A DNA stretch of 18,474 bases, taken from positions 1-18,474 of the forward strand of contig JAATGW010000123.1 in NCBI GenBank assembly GCA_015654495.1. The letters are read 5' to 3'. Shown one piece after another: positions 1 to 7,154 of this stretch; within the stretch, counting starts at the first letter, position 1; every line of letters begins with the position of its first letter. The translations under genes and the position numbers were made by a program. This DNA is from Chitinophagales bacterium (lineage in GTDB: Bacteria; Bacteroidota; Bacteroidia; Chitinophagales; Chitinophagaceae). Below the pieces are notes generated by a model that saw only the letters and a list, made by a program, of their open reading frames with translations, did not search any database and had not been told where the DNA came from.

Positions 1-554
1 GCCGCGCTCAGCTTCTCGGGAAATTCTTTCATTCGCTGGCGATAGGTTTTTACCGCTTCCCGCACTGCTGTTGCACAGAGAGCTTTATCTGCTCCTAAGA
101 ACCGGCCACTGGCCACTATACTTGCCACCAGCCTTTTAAGATCCCATTCCCAGGGGCCGGGAATTGTTTCATCGAAATCATTGATCCCAAATATCAGGTT
201 ACGTTCTGCAGAAGCGAATACCCCAAAATTGGCCACATGCATATCTCCGCACGCCTGCACCTGTATCCCCGTGGTTTTACTATTTGCAAGGTCGGCTGCC
301 ATTATTGCCGCTGCCCCCCGAAGAAAAGCAAACGGGGAGGTTAGCATCCTCGCATAACGGATAGGCACCAACGCCGGTAAACGGGATTTGCCCTGTTTTT
401 CCAGGATACTTACCGGATCTGAACGTTTAGCTGTTGGTTTAAAATCGCCCAGTTGGGTTCTTGGAATTTTATTTCTGAGGGCCTTCCCTGCTGCCATCCT
501 TTCTTCAATCGTTCGTTGTTTTGCTTCGGGTTCATGAAGCAGATCTTTAACCAT
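1..554 (-). CDS. DUF2252 family protein, N-terminal part (runs off the window)
   Basis: The minus frame is open from an ATG at 554 to the window edge, giving about 184 N-terminal residues; the C-terminal part lies outside the window. Near residue 100 it carries CGDMHVANFG, followed by INDFDET and GPWEWDLKRL. These are the hallmark blocks of DUF2252, a family of about 400-450 residues that is distantly kinase/aminoglycoside-phosphotransferase-like. No substrate is established for the family. An AAGGA sits 5 bases upstream of the ATG and supports this start. The N-terminus is polar (KDLLHEPEAKQR), with no signal peptide, so the protein is probably cytoplasmic. The family call is confident; the function is unknown. 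Confidence 0.88.
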   Translation of the reverse strand, partial: MVKDLLHEPEAKQRTIEERMAAGKALRNKIPRTQLGDFKPTAKRSDPVSILEKQGKSRLPALVPIRYARMLTSPFAFLRGAAAIMAADLANSKTTGIQVQACGDMHVANFGVFASAERNLIFGINDFDETIPGPWEWDLKRLVASIVASGRFLGADKALCATAVREAVKTYRQRMKEFPEKLSA

Positions 555-699
555 ACAATTCCTTTGTAAAGATTAGTATTAACCAGCGAAAAACATCAGG
601 ATCTATTCCGCTATGCGTTCATTAAAATTGTCGATAAATCAGTGGTTCGCAAAACCGGTTGTTAAAGATATAAAAGTCAAAAAGCTCGTTGTGACTTTA

Positions 700-711
700 T
701 TTCTTAAGAAA
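700..711. repeat. 12-bp perfect palindrome
   Basis: TTTCTTAAGAAA is self-complementary. It lies in the 270-bp gap between the two leftmost minus-strand genes, next to a looser 7-bp inverted repeat (AAAGTCA/TGACTTT, about 674-698). It could be an operator for the DUF2252 gene or a weak 3' end for the gene at 825-1406. No exact TAnnTTTG box was found in this gap. Confidence 0.3.
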
Positions 712-824
712 AACAAACACCTGTGTTATCATGATTGTCATCATTTATCAGGCTATGCGATTTATTCTTTTTGGTATCCAGCGGGTTAAATGAATAAGCA
801 GTCCGGAAGCCAAATCCCGCTAAT

Positions 825-1406
825 TTATTTTAGTAAATCTGATGGTGAGGGGGCCTCTTTATTAGCGAGCTTGTTTTTATTCAGGGATTTGTAGAAAAAC
901 ACTCTTCCATATTCCTGATCAACAGTTTGAAATAAAACGCTCATTCCATTAGTGACCTGCCATAAAGCATCGCCCTGAACAGCAAGAAAATCGGGGTCTA
1001 GTTTTTTGCCCATTTCAACAAAGGTTTTATAGCTTCCGCCTTCTGTCTGTACATATAGAGGCGCTTTTAATTTTCCTCCCGCTATTTCAACCTTTCCCAT
1101 ATAACAATGGCAGCTTTCCTTGCTTTTAAATGCGATAACAACTTCATGCGTTCCATCAGTAAGTGGTTTAACACCTCGTTCTGTGAAAACATCCAGCCAT
1201 TGTTTGTAGCAATTCATTGGAGTAGCTACAATGCTTAAAGTGTCAGCAGGTTTCTTCACTGCAGCAGTATCAATTGCAGTTGAATCTTTTATTGCGATAG
1301 TTGAGTCAACAGGTTTTTTAGTGCTGGTATCCACCTGTGCCTTTGCCATCTGCGGCAATGCAAAAATCATAAAAATAATGGCGGCTGAAAAAAGAATGCG
1401 TTTCAT
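825..1406 (-). CDS. Small secreted (periplasmic) protein of unknown function
   Basis: 193 residues that I cannot place in a named family. Residues 1-23 form a clear Sec signal peptide: KR at the N-terminus, a hydrophobic core and an AKA cleavage site before QVD. There is no lipobox cysteine. Residues 24-58 are a low-complexity linker rich in D, T, S, K, A and P, with repeated DST/DTA units. The remaining part looks globular, with three cysteines (66, 99 and 101; the last two as CHC) and predicted beta-rich stretches. The product is probably exported and tethered or soluble in the periplasm. It is divergent from the sigma-factor gene at 1876 across a 469-bp gap. The start is the only ATG that gives a complete signal peptide. 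Confidence 0.8.
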   Translation of the reverse strand: MKRILFSAAIIFMIFALPQMAKAQVDTSTKKPVDSTIAIKDSTAIDTAAVKKPADTLSIVATPMNCYKQWLDVFTERGVKPLTDGTHEVVIAFKSKESCHCYMGKVEIAGGKLKAPLYVQTEGGSYKTFVEMGKKLDPDFLAVQGDALWQVTNGMSVLFQTVDQEYGRVFFYKSLNKNKLANKEAPSPSDLLK

Positions 1407-1694
1407 AATTGATTTGTTTACTATTAAATTTTTATTAAAAGGTGCTTTTCAGGAGATGGGATTTCTTCAAACGATATCTTTATCCGCTGTACTGATTTGC
1501 TGACGAAAAAAATATCATTCTGAAATATTATAAATGGTATGAAGAAATTTATCAGACTGTTTTGTCATTCGTATTTTAAACTGCATGAATGTTCAGAAAA
1601 CGGTTGGCTATTAAACCTTCACACCAAAAAGAGTCGTGCATCTATTTAAATCCAGGGACCTTCAAGTTGATTACGCGCCCTCCTTAAAAACCCT

Positions 1695-1768
1695 CTGCTT
1701 TGGTAGCCGGTTATTTTTGAGAACTCATGTTTTGTATGCGAAGGAGGAGAGAAAGCCTGCCGAAGCAG
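1695..1768. repeat. 12-bp inverted repeat bracketing a promoter-like box
   Basis: CTGCTTTGGTAG at 1695-1706 can pair with CTGCCGAAGCAG at 1757-1768. All 12 positions pair if the sequence is read as plus-strand RNA (two U-G wobbles); on the minus strand the same two positions would be A-C mismatches. The 50-base interior contains the TATTTTTG box at 1712-1719. It may be a leader RNA stem, or paired DNA sites flanking the promoter. Confidence 0.5.
1712..1719 (+). promoter_or_regulatory. Candidate promoter -7 box (TATTTTTG) for the sigma/anti-sigma/receptor genes
   Basis: Exact match to the Bacteroidota -7 consensus TAnnTTTG. No good TTG or TTTG lies 17-20 bases upstream, so the -33 element is missing or diverged. 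Transcription from here would leave a leader of about 150 bases before the GTG at 1876. Confidence 0.35.
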
Positions 1769-1875
1769 CAATAACTATTTTCCGACCCTGGTCTGCGACA
1801 TGTGCTTTGAAAGGTGGGAGTTTAGGAAATTTCGTCATATATATCTACTTTCATAGACAATTTAACTGACTGCAC

Positions 1876-2469
1876 GTGTTTGATTCACCGGAACAAGAGA
1901 AAGAGATTCTGCTCAGGATAAGACAAGGCGATCAACTGGCATTTGAAAAAATCTACAGAGTATACGGCCCTAAATTATACGGCAACCTGTTCAGATTACT
2001 TAAATCAACAACTCAGACAGAAGAAATACTTCAGGATGTATTTTTAAAAGTATGGGAATACCGCGCTTCACTGGATCCTCTTAAATCCTTTTCAGCCTTT
2101 CTTTTCAAAATAGCGGAGAACAAAGCCTATGATTTCTTTCGCAAGGCAACAAGAGAGAAGAAATTAGAAGCAGAATTAATTGCATTGTCCACAGTTAATT
2201 ATATGGCACTTGAGGAAATCGTTACAGACGATGAAAAATCTGCCGCGCTTGAAAACGCCATTAATAATTTACCTCCTCAGCGGCAACAGGTGTTCCGGCT
2301 ATGTAAACTGGAGGGCAAAAGCTATAAGGAAGTAAGTGATTTGCTGGGTATCTCTTTGTCTACTATCAGTGATCATATCGTAAAGGCCACCAAGGCAATC
2401 CGCGATCATCTGCAGAGCCGCAAAAGCACTTTACCTGGTTTTGCCATGATAATATGGCTGATTTCATAA
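1876..2469 (+). CDS. RNA polymerase sigma-70 factor, ECF subfamily (FecI-like)
   Basis: 197 residues, typical ECF length. Sigma region 2 spans about residues 23-92 (AFEKIYRVYGPKLYGNLFRL, then EEILQDVFLKVW and the SFSAFLFKIAENKAYDFFRK promoter-melting segment). Region 4 spans about 125-178 (NLPPQRQQVFRLCKLEGKSYKEVSDLLGIS, with a helix-turn-helix continuing STISDHIVKATKAI). The C-terminus is a short hydrophobic tail (FAMIIWLIS), common in Bacteroidota FecI-like factors. The start is GTG at 1876: an in-frame TGA at 1867-1869 excludes anything longer, and no ATG lies before region 2. The gene is followed after 92 bp by its likely anti-sigma factor. It is expected to direct RNA polymerase to the receptor operon when released by the FecR protein. 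The family is certain; the inducing signal is not visible. Confidence 0.93.
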   Translation: MFDSPEQEKEILLRIRQGDQLAFEKIYRVYGPKLYGNLFRLLKSTTQTEEILQDVFLKVWEYRASLDPLKSFSAFLFKIAENKAYDFFRKATREKKLEAELIALSTVNYMALEEIVTDDEKSAALENAINNLPPQRQQVFRLCKLEGKSYKEVSDLLGISLSTISDHIVKATKAIRDHLQSRKSTLPGFAMIIWLIS

Positions 2470-2561
2470 ATAAACATTCTATTAAAAAAATCCGTTTCAA
2501 GCAGAGGTTTTTTCCAGACCGTTCGTAAAAGCTAAGGAAGGCTCTTGAACACTAAATCCAT

Positions 2562-3737
2562 ATGCAGGAATTATTTAGAAAATATCTTGATAACCAGTGT
2601 TCACCGGAAGAAGTGAAACAATTACTGAATCATTTCAATGACCCCGGTAGTGAATCTGCCCTTCGGACACTTATAGCGGAAAGTCTGGCAACCTTCGACG
2701 AACCCGATGATGGAAGCCGGTGGCAATCCGAAACCGACAGAATTTTTGTACAGATAAAAAGTCAACTGGACGCTGATAAAGGAAGAGTAGTGCCTTTTTT
2801 CCCGAAAAGCTGGATCCGGTTCGTAGCCGCGGCTCTGATATTAGTTGGAGGCTTTGCAGTCTTTAAGTTCTTTGGCAGCAAAAATGAAGTTCAGCCGGCT
2901 ATTGTGAAAACGGACTCTGCAAATAAAGAGATAAAACCTGGGGGAAACAAGGCCATACTTGCCCTGGCTGATGGATCTACCGTATTTCTGGAAAATGCCG
3001 CCAATGGTACCCTTGCAAAACAAGGGAATATTAGTTTATTAAAGCCGGCCAATGGCCAGCTGACCTATACATCATTAAATGAAAAGCCAGCCAGTGTTTT
3101 GTATAACAGTATCACTACCCCGAGAGGTGGTCAATACCAACTCACTTTATCCGACGGTACGCTCATTTGGTTAAATGCAGCATCGTCTGTTCGATTTCCG
3201 GTAGCTTTTTCCGGAAAGGAACGTGTAGTAGAGGTGACGGGTGAAGTCTATTTTGAAGTGGCAAAAAATCCTTCAATGCCTTTTAAAATAAAAATCGGAG
3301 ACAAGGCGGAGGTAGAAGTCTTAGGAACTCATTTTGTTATCAACTCCTATGTTGATGAACCAACAATCAATACAACCTTGCTGGAGGGAAGTGTAAAAGT
3401 TACGGGCCTTATCCGCCATGATTCACGCATAATTAAACCCGGTGAGCAGGCACAGTTAAACGCAGATAACCAGATCAGTGTAGAAAAACAACCAGATGCG
3501 GAACAGGAGATAGCATGGAAAAACGGTGTTTTCAATTTTCAAAACGCCAGTGTGGAAATGGCTTTGCGGGAGATAGCCCGCTGGTATGATATAGAGATTA
3601 TTTTTTCAGGTGCAATACCGCAGAAACAGTTCAGCGGTGAAATGCAACGAAGTCTCAGCATTGAGCAGATTATCAAAATCCTGGAAACAAATAATGTGCA
3701 TTGCCGTATCGAGGGAAGAAAACTGATTGTACAGTAA
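2562..3737 (+). CDS. FecR-type anti-sigma factor with DUF4974 C-terminal domain
   Basis: 391 residues. The N-terminal cytoplasmic part (1-84) should bind the sigma factor. One membrane segment lies at about 85-104 (WIRFVAAALILVGGFAVFKF). The periplasmic FecR domain spans about 185-282, with the family signatures TTPRGGQYQLTLSDGTLIWLNA and GEVYFEVAKNP. The C-terminal DUF4974 domain (about 322-391) begins WKNGVFNFQNASVEMALREI; it is structurally STN-like and expected to contact the receptor signalling domain. The gene lies between its sigma factor and a TonB receptor with an STN domain, so the three genes form a FecI-FecR-FecA-type relay. The ATG at 2562 gives the usual short N-terminus (MQELFRKYLDNQCSPEE). 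The length and domain order are normal. Confidence 0.93.
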   Translation: MQELFRKYLDNQCSPEEVKQLLNHFNDPGSESALRTLIAESLATFDEPDDGSRWQSETDRIFVQIKSQLDADKGRVVPFFPKSWIRFVAAALILVGGFAVFKFFGSKNEVQPAIVKTDSANKEIKPGGNKAILALADGSTVFLENAANGTLAKQGNISLLKPANGQLTYTSLNEKPASVLYNSITTPRGGQYQLTLSDGTLIWLNAASSVRFPVAFSGKERVVEVTGEVYFEVAKNPSMPFKIKIGDKAEVEVLGTHFVINSYVDEPTINTTLLEGSVKVTGLIRHDSRIIKPGEQAQLNADNQISVEKQPDAEQEIAWKNGVFNFQNASVEMALREIARWYDIEIIFSGAIPQKQFSGEMQRSLSIEQIIKILETNNVHCRIEGRKLIVQ

Positions 3738-3755
3738 AAATCGTCCTCAACAGGA

Positions 3756-3857
3756 AACCCAAAAAAAAAGCCAGAAATGCGCGAACATTCCTGGCGGACA
3801 TTTGGGTTAATTTAAATAAACAAAACGCTTGAAGAGTTATTCATTGTCAAACCCAAA
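3756..3857. repeat. Three alternating copies of an 8-mer (AACCCAAA / TTTGGGTT)
   Basis: AACCCAAA at 3756-3763, its exact reverse complement TTTGGGTT at 3801-3808, and AACCCAAA again at 3850-3857. The middle copy can pair with either outer copy but not both, which is the layout of a switch or attenuator. The first pairing encloses the hairpin at 3770-3795. Confidence 0.55.
3761..3795 (-). terminator. Rho-independent terminator on the minus strand, between the fecR-like gene and the receptor gene
   Basis: Read on the minus strand, GCCAGGAATG pairs with CATTTCTGGC around a TTCGCG loop (plus coordinates 3770-3795). All ten positions pair, one of them a G-U wobble. Nine T follow at once (the A run at 3761-3769). 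On the plus strand the wobble becomes an A-C mismatch and no T run follows, so the element is oriented to stop minus-strand transcription. No annotated gene lies on the minus strand here. Confidence 0.65.
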
Positions 3858-3858
3858 C
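3761..3858 (-). ncRNA. Candidate short antisense/intergenic RNA upstream of the TonB receptor
   Basis: A minus-strand TATTTTTG box at 3864-3871 and the minus-strand terminator at 3761-3795 together would give a transcript of roughly 100 bases that contains no reading frame of note. It would be fully complementary to the plus-strand RNA joining the fecR-like gene and the receptor gene. The box has no good -33 partner, so the promoter half of the claim is the weak half. Confidence 0.35.
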
Positions 3859-3863
3859 TTTTA

Positions 3864-3871
3864 CAAAAATA
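3864..3871 (-). promoter_or_regulatory. Minus-strand TAnnTTTG box for the candidate antisense RNA
   Basis: CAAAAATA on the plus strand is TATTTTTG on the minus strand, identical to the box found 42 bases before the tRNA in this window. No TTG or TTC lies at the 17-19 base spacing upstream. Confidence 0.3.
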
Positions 3872-3873
3872 TG

Positions 3874-3885
3874 CAAGTTAACTTG
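3874..3885. repeat. 12-bp perfect palindrome before the receptor gene
   Basis: CAAGTTAACTTG is self-complementary and sits 37 bases before the receptor ATG, inside a wider ATGCA...TGCAT inverted pair (3871-3894). A second small hairpin, GCATT/AATGC, follows at 3891-3905. It is a candidate operator. Confidence 0.4.
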
Positions 3886-3922
3886 AAGATGCATTTTTTG
3901 AATGCGTTAACCAGGGCTAGCT

Positions 3923-6607
3923 ATGAAGTTAACAGGTTTAGTAATGATAACCGTTTTGTTACTGGCTTCTTTTCAGGGGGATGCCCAAACCGTAAACTTT
4001 TCCGGTAGGGACATCCCCTTAAAAAACATCTTCACAATAATTAAATCGCAAACCGGAATTCTCTTTTTTTATGATGAAGATCTGCTGAAGGAATCCAGAC
4101 CGGTAACAGTTCAATTGAATAATGTAACCCTGGAAACAGCATTAAACGAGATATTTAAAGATCAGCCACTCAGCTGGGTATTAGCTGATAAAACGGTTAC
4201 CATCTCCAGAAGGCAGCAGCCAGCCACCAGTATACCAGCGGCATCTACACCTACAACAACTATCCCTGTCAGAGGAACTATCACCGATGAAACTGGTAAC
4301 CCTATCACTGATGTAACGGTGATGGTTAAGGGTAAAAAACAGGGCACGGTTGCCGATAGCAATGGTAGGTTTCAGATTATCACGGGTCAGAATGAAGTGT
4401 TGATTTTTTCTTCCATAAGTCATAGTACCAGGGAACTAAGAGTGGAAAGAGCGGAAATGAATGTTCAGTTAAAATCGGATGTGAAACCGATGGAAACATT
4501 CATAGTCGGCGGAAATCTGAGCGCCATAAAAAGAAAAGCGGATGCAACAGCCGTAACCATTATTGATGCAAAGACCCTGGAAAAATTGCCTTTCAATACT
4601 GTTGACCAGATTTTCAGGGGATTGGTTCCGGGTACATTTAGTTTTAATGCCGGAGATGCGCCGGAAGGAATTCCCGTCTTAAACATACGGGGCACAGGTG
4701 GTCAAAATGCACTCGGAACCGTTGCGGTTTATATAGATGGAATTGAATATGCAGGTGGTGTAAGTTATTTATGTCAATTGGATAAAACCAATATCGATCG
4801 TATAGAAGTCGTGCGAGGCCCGGGCGCAGCCACCATGTATGGCACAGGCAGCAATGGTGGCATTGTGCAGATCTTTACTAAAAAAGGAAGAACTGATCAG
4901 GTCAGTGTCAATCTTACCAGCAGTGCAGGTTTTTATCAAAGCAAATGGGTTGAAAAAAATCCCTTCCAGCAATTGCATAATCTTGAAATGACCGCCGGAT
5001 TTAAAAAAGTAGTACTAACCCTTGGAACATCATACCGAACAGTTGGACCCTATCTGCCGGACGGTGGTGAAAAAAACAAGGGCTTTTATCTTAATACCAG
5101 AATTAATCTGGGTAAACTGCAGGCAACTGTTACCGCCCGTTATAATGAACGAAATTTTGGCATTTCCAGGAGCCCGGTATATGATACTGCCATCCATCCA
5201 AGAACCGATATCCTGATTGCGCTCGGTTCCGGCGATACAATTCCGGCTTATGAGTGGTATAATGTAAGGCCCAGACCTTCACTGCATAAAGATGGGCTCA
5301 CTGAAACCTTTATTGCCGGCATAAATCTTTTGCATAACACTGCAAAAAACTGGGTAAATAAACTGGATGCCGGTTATACCACTAATGGAACTGCTGAGCT
5401 TCCAAAATATGATGGTATTACTCCGCTTCAAACTTCCTATTTCTCAGAAGAATATAATACTGCCACCATCCGGTATTCAAATACGTTAATGCTCGGAAGT
5501 ACAAGTAATGATTTTGGCGCAACTATTCTTAGTGGCGCTGAGTATAAAAGATATTCTTATGCGTGGAGGTTTAACAGGGCAAGTGCAACCAGAACATTGC
5601 TTGACAAGGATCCCGATAATGAAAATTTCGGGTCCTTTATTCAGATCAATCCGAACTATAAAAATGTGTATCTGACGCTGGGGCTACGCTATGAAAAAAA
5701 TGAGCTGTTTAAGGCTGCCCTGAACCCGAGGCTGGGTATTACAACAAATTTTGCTATGGGTAGCTTAATAGTGAAACCAAAAATTTCCTGGGGAAGGGGA
5801 ATTACAGCACCATCTTATTCTGACAGGTTTGGACAGCCTGCAAATGCTTTTACTATTTTATATCCCAATCCGGATATTAAACCCCAGAGCCAGCAGGGAT
5901 TTGATTATGGTGTCGAGCTATATGATAAAAAAGGAAAGTACAAATTTGAAGTAGTTTATTATGACAATATTCTGGATAATATGATTGGTCAGAAGGGCCT
6001 GGGTCCGGATATTAATGATTCAACCATTGGAGCTTATATATCCACCAATTCAGCTGAAATAGTTAACCGTGGTTGGGAATTTTCTGGTGAGTACAATACA
6101 AAACGCTTCACTCTCCAGGCAAATTTTTCAATTATGAATTCCGTGGTAGGGGACACTACGGGCAATTATTTATTTTCTCAGTTCGAAGGTCAGTCGCCGG
6201 GTACAAGATTGTTCAATCTTCCAAAACATGTAGCAGGTTTTTATTTTACCTATAATTTTTTCAGATTATTCGGGAAAACCGACCGGGGTTCTGTTTCGAT
6301 CAATCTTACCGAAGCGGACGGTATAAAATCTAACTCCTTTAATAAATATTTTCTGGATGTTGCCTACGGGCGAATACCACATGATCAGAATACAATCAAT
6401 TATGTTGTTGAAAGTTCGTCGCCGGTTTTCAGGCTTGGTTTTTATGGAGAATACCAGCTACTCTATAATTTGCGGTTTTTTGCCCAGGGTTCAAATATCC
6501 TTAATAGCTACGAATTTGAGTATACCAATGACTACTATGCAACCCATGGAGCAACCTGGCTTTTCGGCTTTAAGTATAATTTTGTGAAGGCGAACTCAAT
6601 TAAATGA
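3923..6607 (+). CDS. TonB-dependent receptor with N-terminal STN signalling domain (FecA-like)
   Basis: 894 residues. Signal peptide at 1-22 (cleaved after DAQ). STN signalling domain at about 23-96. A Pro/Thr linker (98-114) is followed by a carboxypeptidase-regulatory-like repeat domain at about 115-184 (PVRGTITDETGNPITDVTV). A TonB-box-like METFIVGG lies at 190-197, then the plug at about 205-320 (DQIFRGLVPG, LNIRGTGG, IDRIEVVRGPGAATMYGTGS), then the 22-strand barrel to the end. The product should import a substrate across the outer membrane using TonB energy and signal its presence to the FecR protein encoded just upstream. No SusD-like lipoprotein follows, so a siderophore, metal or small-molecule role is likelier than a glycan one; the substrate is not visible. 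The last strand ends YNF, followed by a seven-residue polar tail instead of a terminal aromatic residue. Confidence 0.93.
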   Translation: MKLTGLVMITVLLLASFQGDAQTVNFSGRDIPLKNIFTIIKSQTGILFFYDEDLLKESRPVTVQLNNVTLETALNEIFKDQPLSWVLADKTVTISRRQQPATSIPAASTPTTTIPVRGTITDETGNPITDVTVMVKGKKQGTVADSNGRFQIITGQNEVLIFSSISHSTRELRVERAEMNVQLKSDVKPMETFIVGGNLSAIKRKADATAVTIIDAKTLEKLPFNTVDQIFRGLVPGTFSFNAGDAPEGIPVLNIRGTGGQNALGTVAVYIDGIEYAGGVSYLCQLDKTNIDRIEVVRGPGAATMYGTGSNGGIVQIFTKKGRTDQVSVNLTSSAGFYQSKWVEKNPFQQLHNLEMTAGFKKVVLTLGTSYRTVGPYLPDGGEKNKGFYLNTRINLGKLQATVTARYNERNFGISRSPVYDTAIHPRTDILIALGSGDTIPAYEWYNVRPRPSLHKDGLTETFIAGINLLHNTAKNWVNKLDAGYTTNGTAELPKYDGITPLQTSYFSEEYNTATIRYSNTLMLGSTSNDFGATILSGAEYKRYSYAWRFNRASATRTLLDKDPDNENFGSFIQINPNYKNVYLTLGLRYEKNELFKAALNPRLGITTNFAMGSLIVKPKISWGRGITAPSYSDRFGQPANAFTILYPNPDIKPQSQQGFDYGVELYDKKGKYKFEVVYYDNILDNMIGQKGLGPDINDSTIGAYISTNSAEIVNRGWEFSGEYNTKRFTLQANFSIMNSVVGDTTGNYLFSQFEGQSPGTRLFNLPKHVAGFYFTYNFFRLFGKTDRGSVSINLTEADGIKSNSFNKYFLDVAYGRIPHDQNTINYVVESSSPVFRLGFYGEYQLLYNLRFFAQGSNILNSYEFEYTNDYYATHGATWLFGFKYNFVKANSIK

Positions 6608-6729
6608 CAATTCTAAAATTGAGATCGTTGGTCCGTTGTACTTTAGTCCTTCCTTATAACCAGCACGTTTTTCTCAGTTTTTTTCTTATCCAGTTTGTTA
6701 ACGTTAAAAGCTGTTACTACAGGTCCTAC

Positions 6730-7030
6730 TTAGGGTCTGCTGATTAAGAGTGGTGTATGCAATGATCAGATTAGCAGGAGCGTCCTGTGCAGGTCAGTTG
6801 TTCCGGAATAAAATAAAGTGACCCCCAATTTTTGCCCTTGTGTCTTCGTGAAAAAGGGGAACAAATTTCATTTTACAGGACGCTCCTGACCGGAGCGATC
6901 AATGCGTTTGTATGTAAAATCGAGTGGCTACAAACAGGGGCTCCATAGGAGCCCGGGGACCAGGTTGGTGGCACCTTTCATCAAAAACCCTTGCATGTCA
7001 TGTCTTAAAAATATAAACAGCAGACCCTAA
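6730..7030. mobile_element. MITE-like non-autonomous element with 13-bp perfect terminal inverted repeats
   Basis: TTAGGGTCTGCTG at 6730-6742 is the exact reverse complement of CAGCAGACCCTAA at 7018-7030. The enclosed 301 bp has no reading frame, and its centre holds strong hairpins. If the ends are taken as GGGTC...GACCC, the element is flanked by TA on both sides, which would fit a TA target duplication, but because TTA/TAA also belongs to the repeat this cannot be decided here. The shape (under 400 bp, TIRs, no transposase) is that of a miniature inverted-repeat transposable element. The parental insertion sequence is not identified. Confidence 0.65.
6775..6954. repeat. Cluster of REP-like GGAGC/GCTCC hairpins
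   Basis: CAGGAGCGTCCTGT (6775-6788) is inverted as ACAGGACGCTCCTG (6875-6888). Then CGCTCC/GGAGCG (6881-6886 with 6892-6897, loop TGACC), GTTTGTA/TACAAAC (6906-6912 with 6929-6935) and GGGCTCC/GGAGCCC (6938-6944 with 6948-6954, loop ATA) follow. All lie inside the terminal inverted repeats of the element at 6730-7030. GC-rich hairpins of this type suggest REP-like dispersed repeats. Confidence 0.6.
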
Positions 7031-7154
7031 TTATTTTTCCCTCCTTTTTGCAGAGAAAACTTAAAACCAATAACAATCTACGAATCAGGCAATTTTACTT
7101 CACATTGAATTTCCTGCCTCAGTTTGCCAGATAATTTTCAATTTTCTTTTTAAT

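Larger units (their letters stand above)
1407..1875. other. Divergent intergenic region upstream of the ECF sigma factor
   Basis: 469 bp with no convincing gene. A 77-codon plus frame at 1636-1869 is out of frame with the sigma gene, crosses the inverted repeat at 1695-1768 and has no recognisable protein character. The left part is very AT-rich. The region must hold the control signals for both flanking genes; a promoter box and bracketing inverted repeat are listed separately. Confidence 0.5.

Noticed and set aside
1695..1800. Cobalamin or TPP riboswitch in the sigma-factor leader
   Set aside because: Neither the B12-box nor the THI-box consensus can be found; only a simple stem is present.
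1636..1869. 77-codon plus frame before the sigma factor
   Set aside because: It has no family character, runs across the inverted repeat and ends just before the GTG of the sigma gene in the same frame, so it is more likely leader or promoter DNA.
3756..3808. Plus-strand rho-independent terminator after the fecR-like gene
   Set aside because: No T run follows on the plus strand and the stem has an A-C mismatch there; the element fits the minus strand instead.
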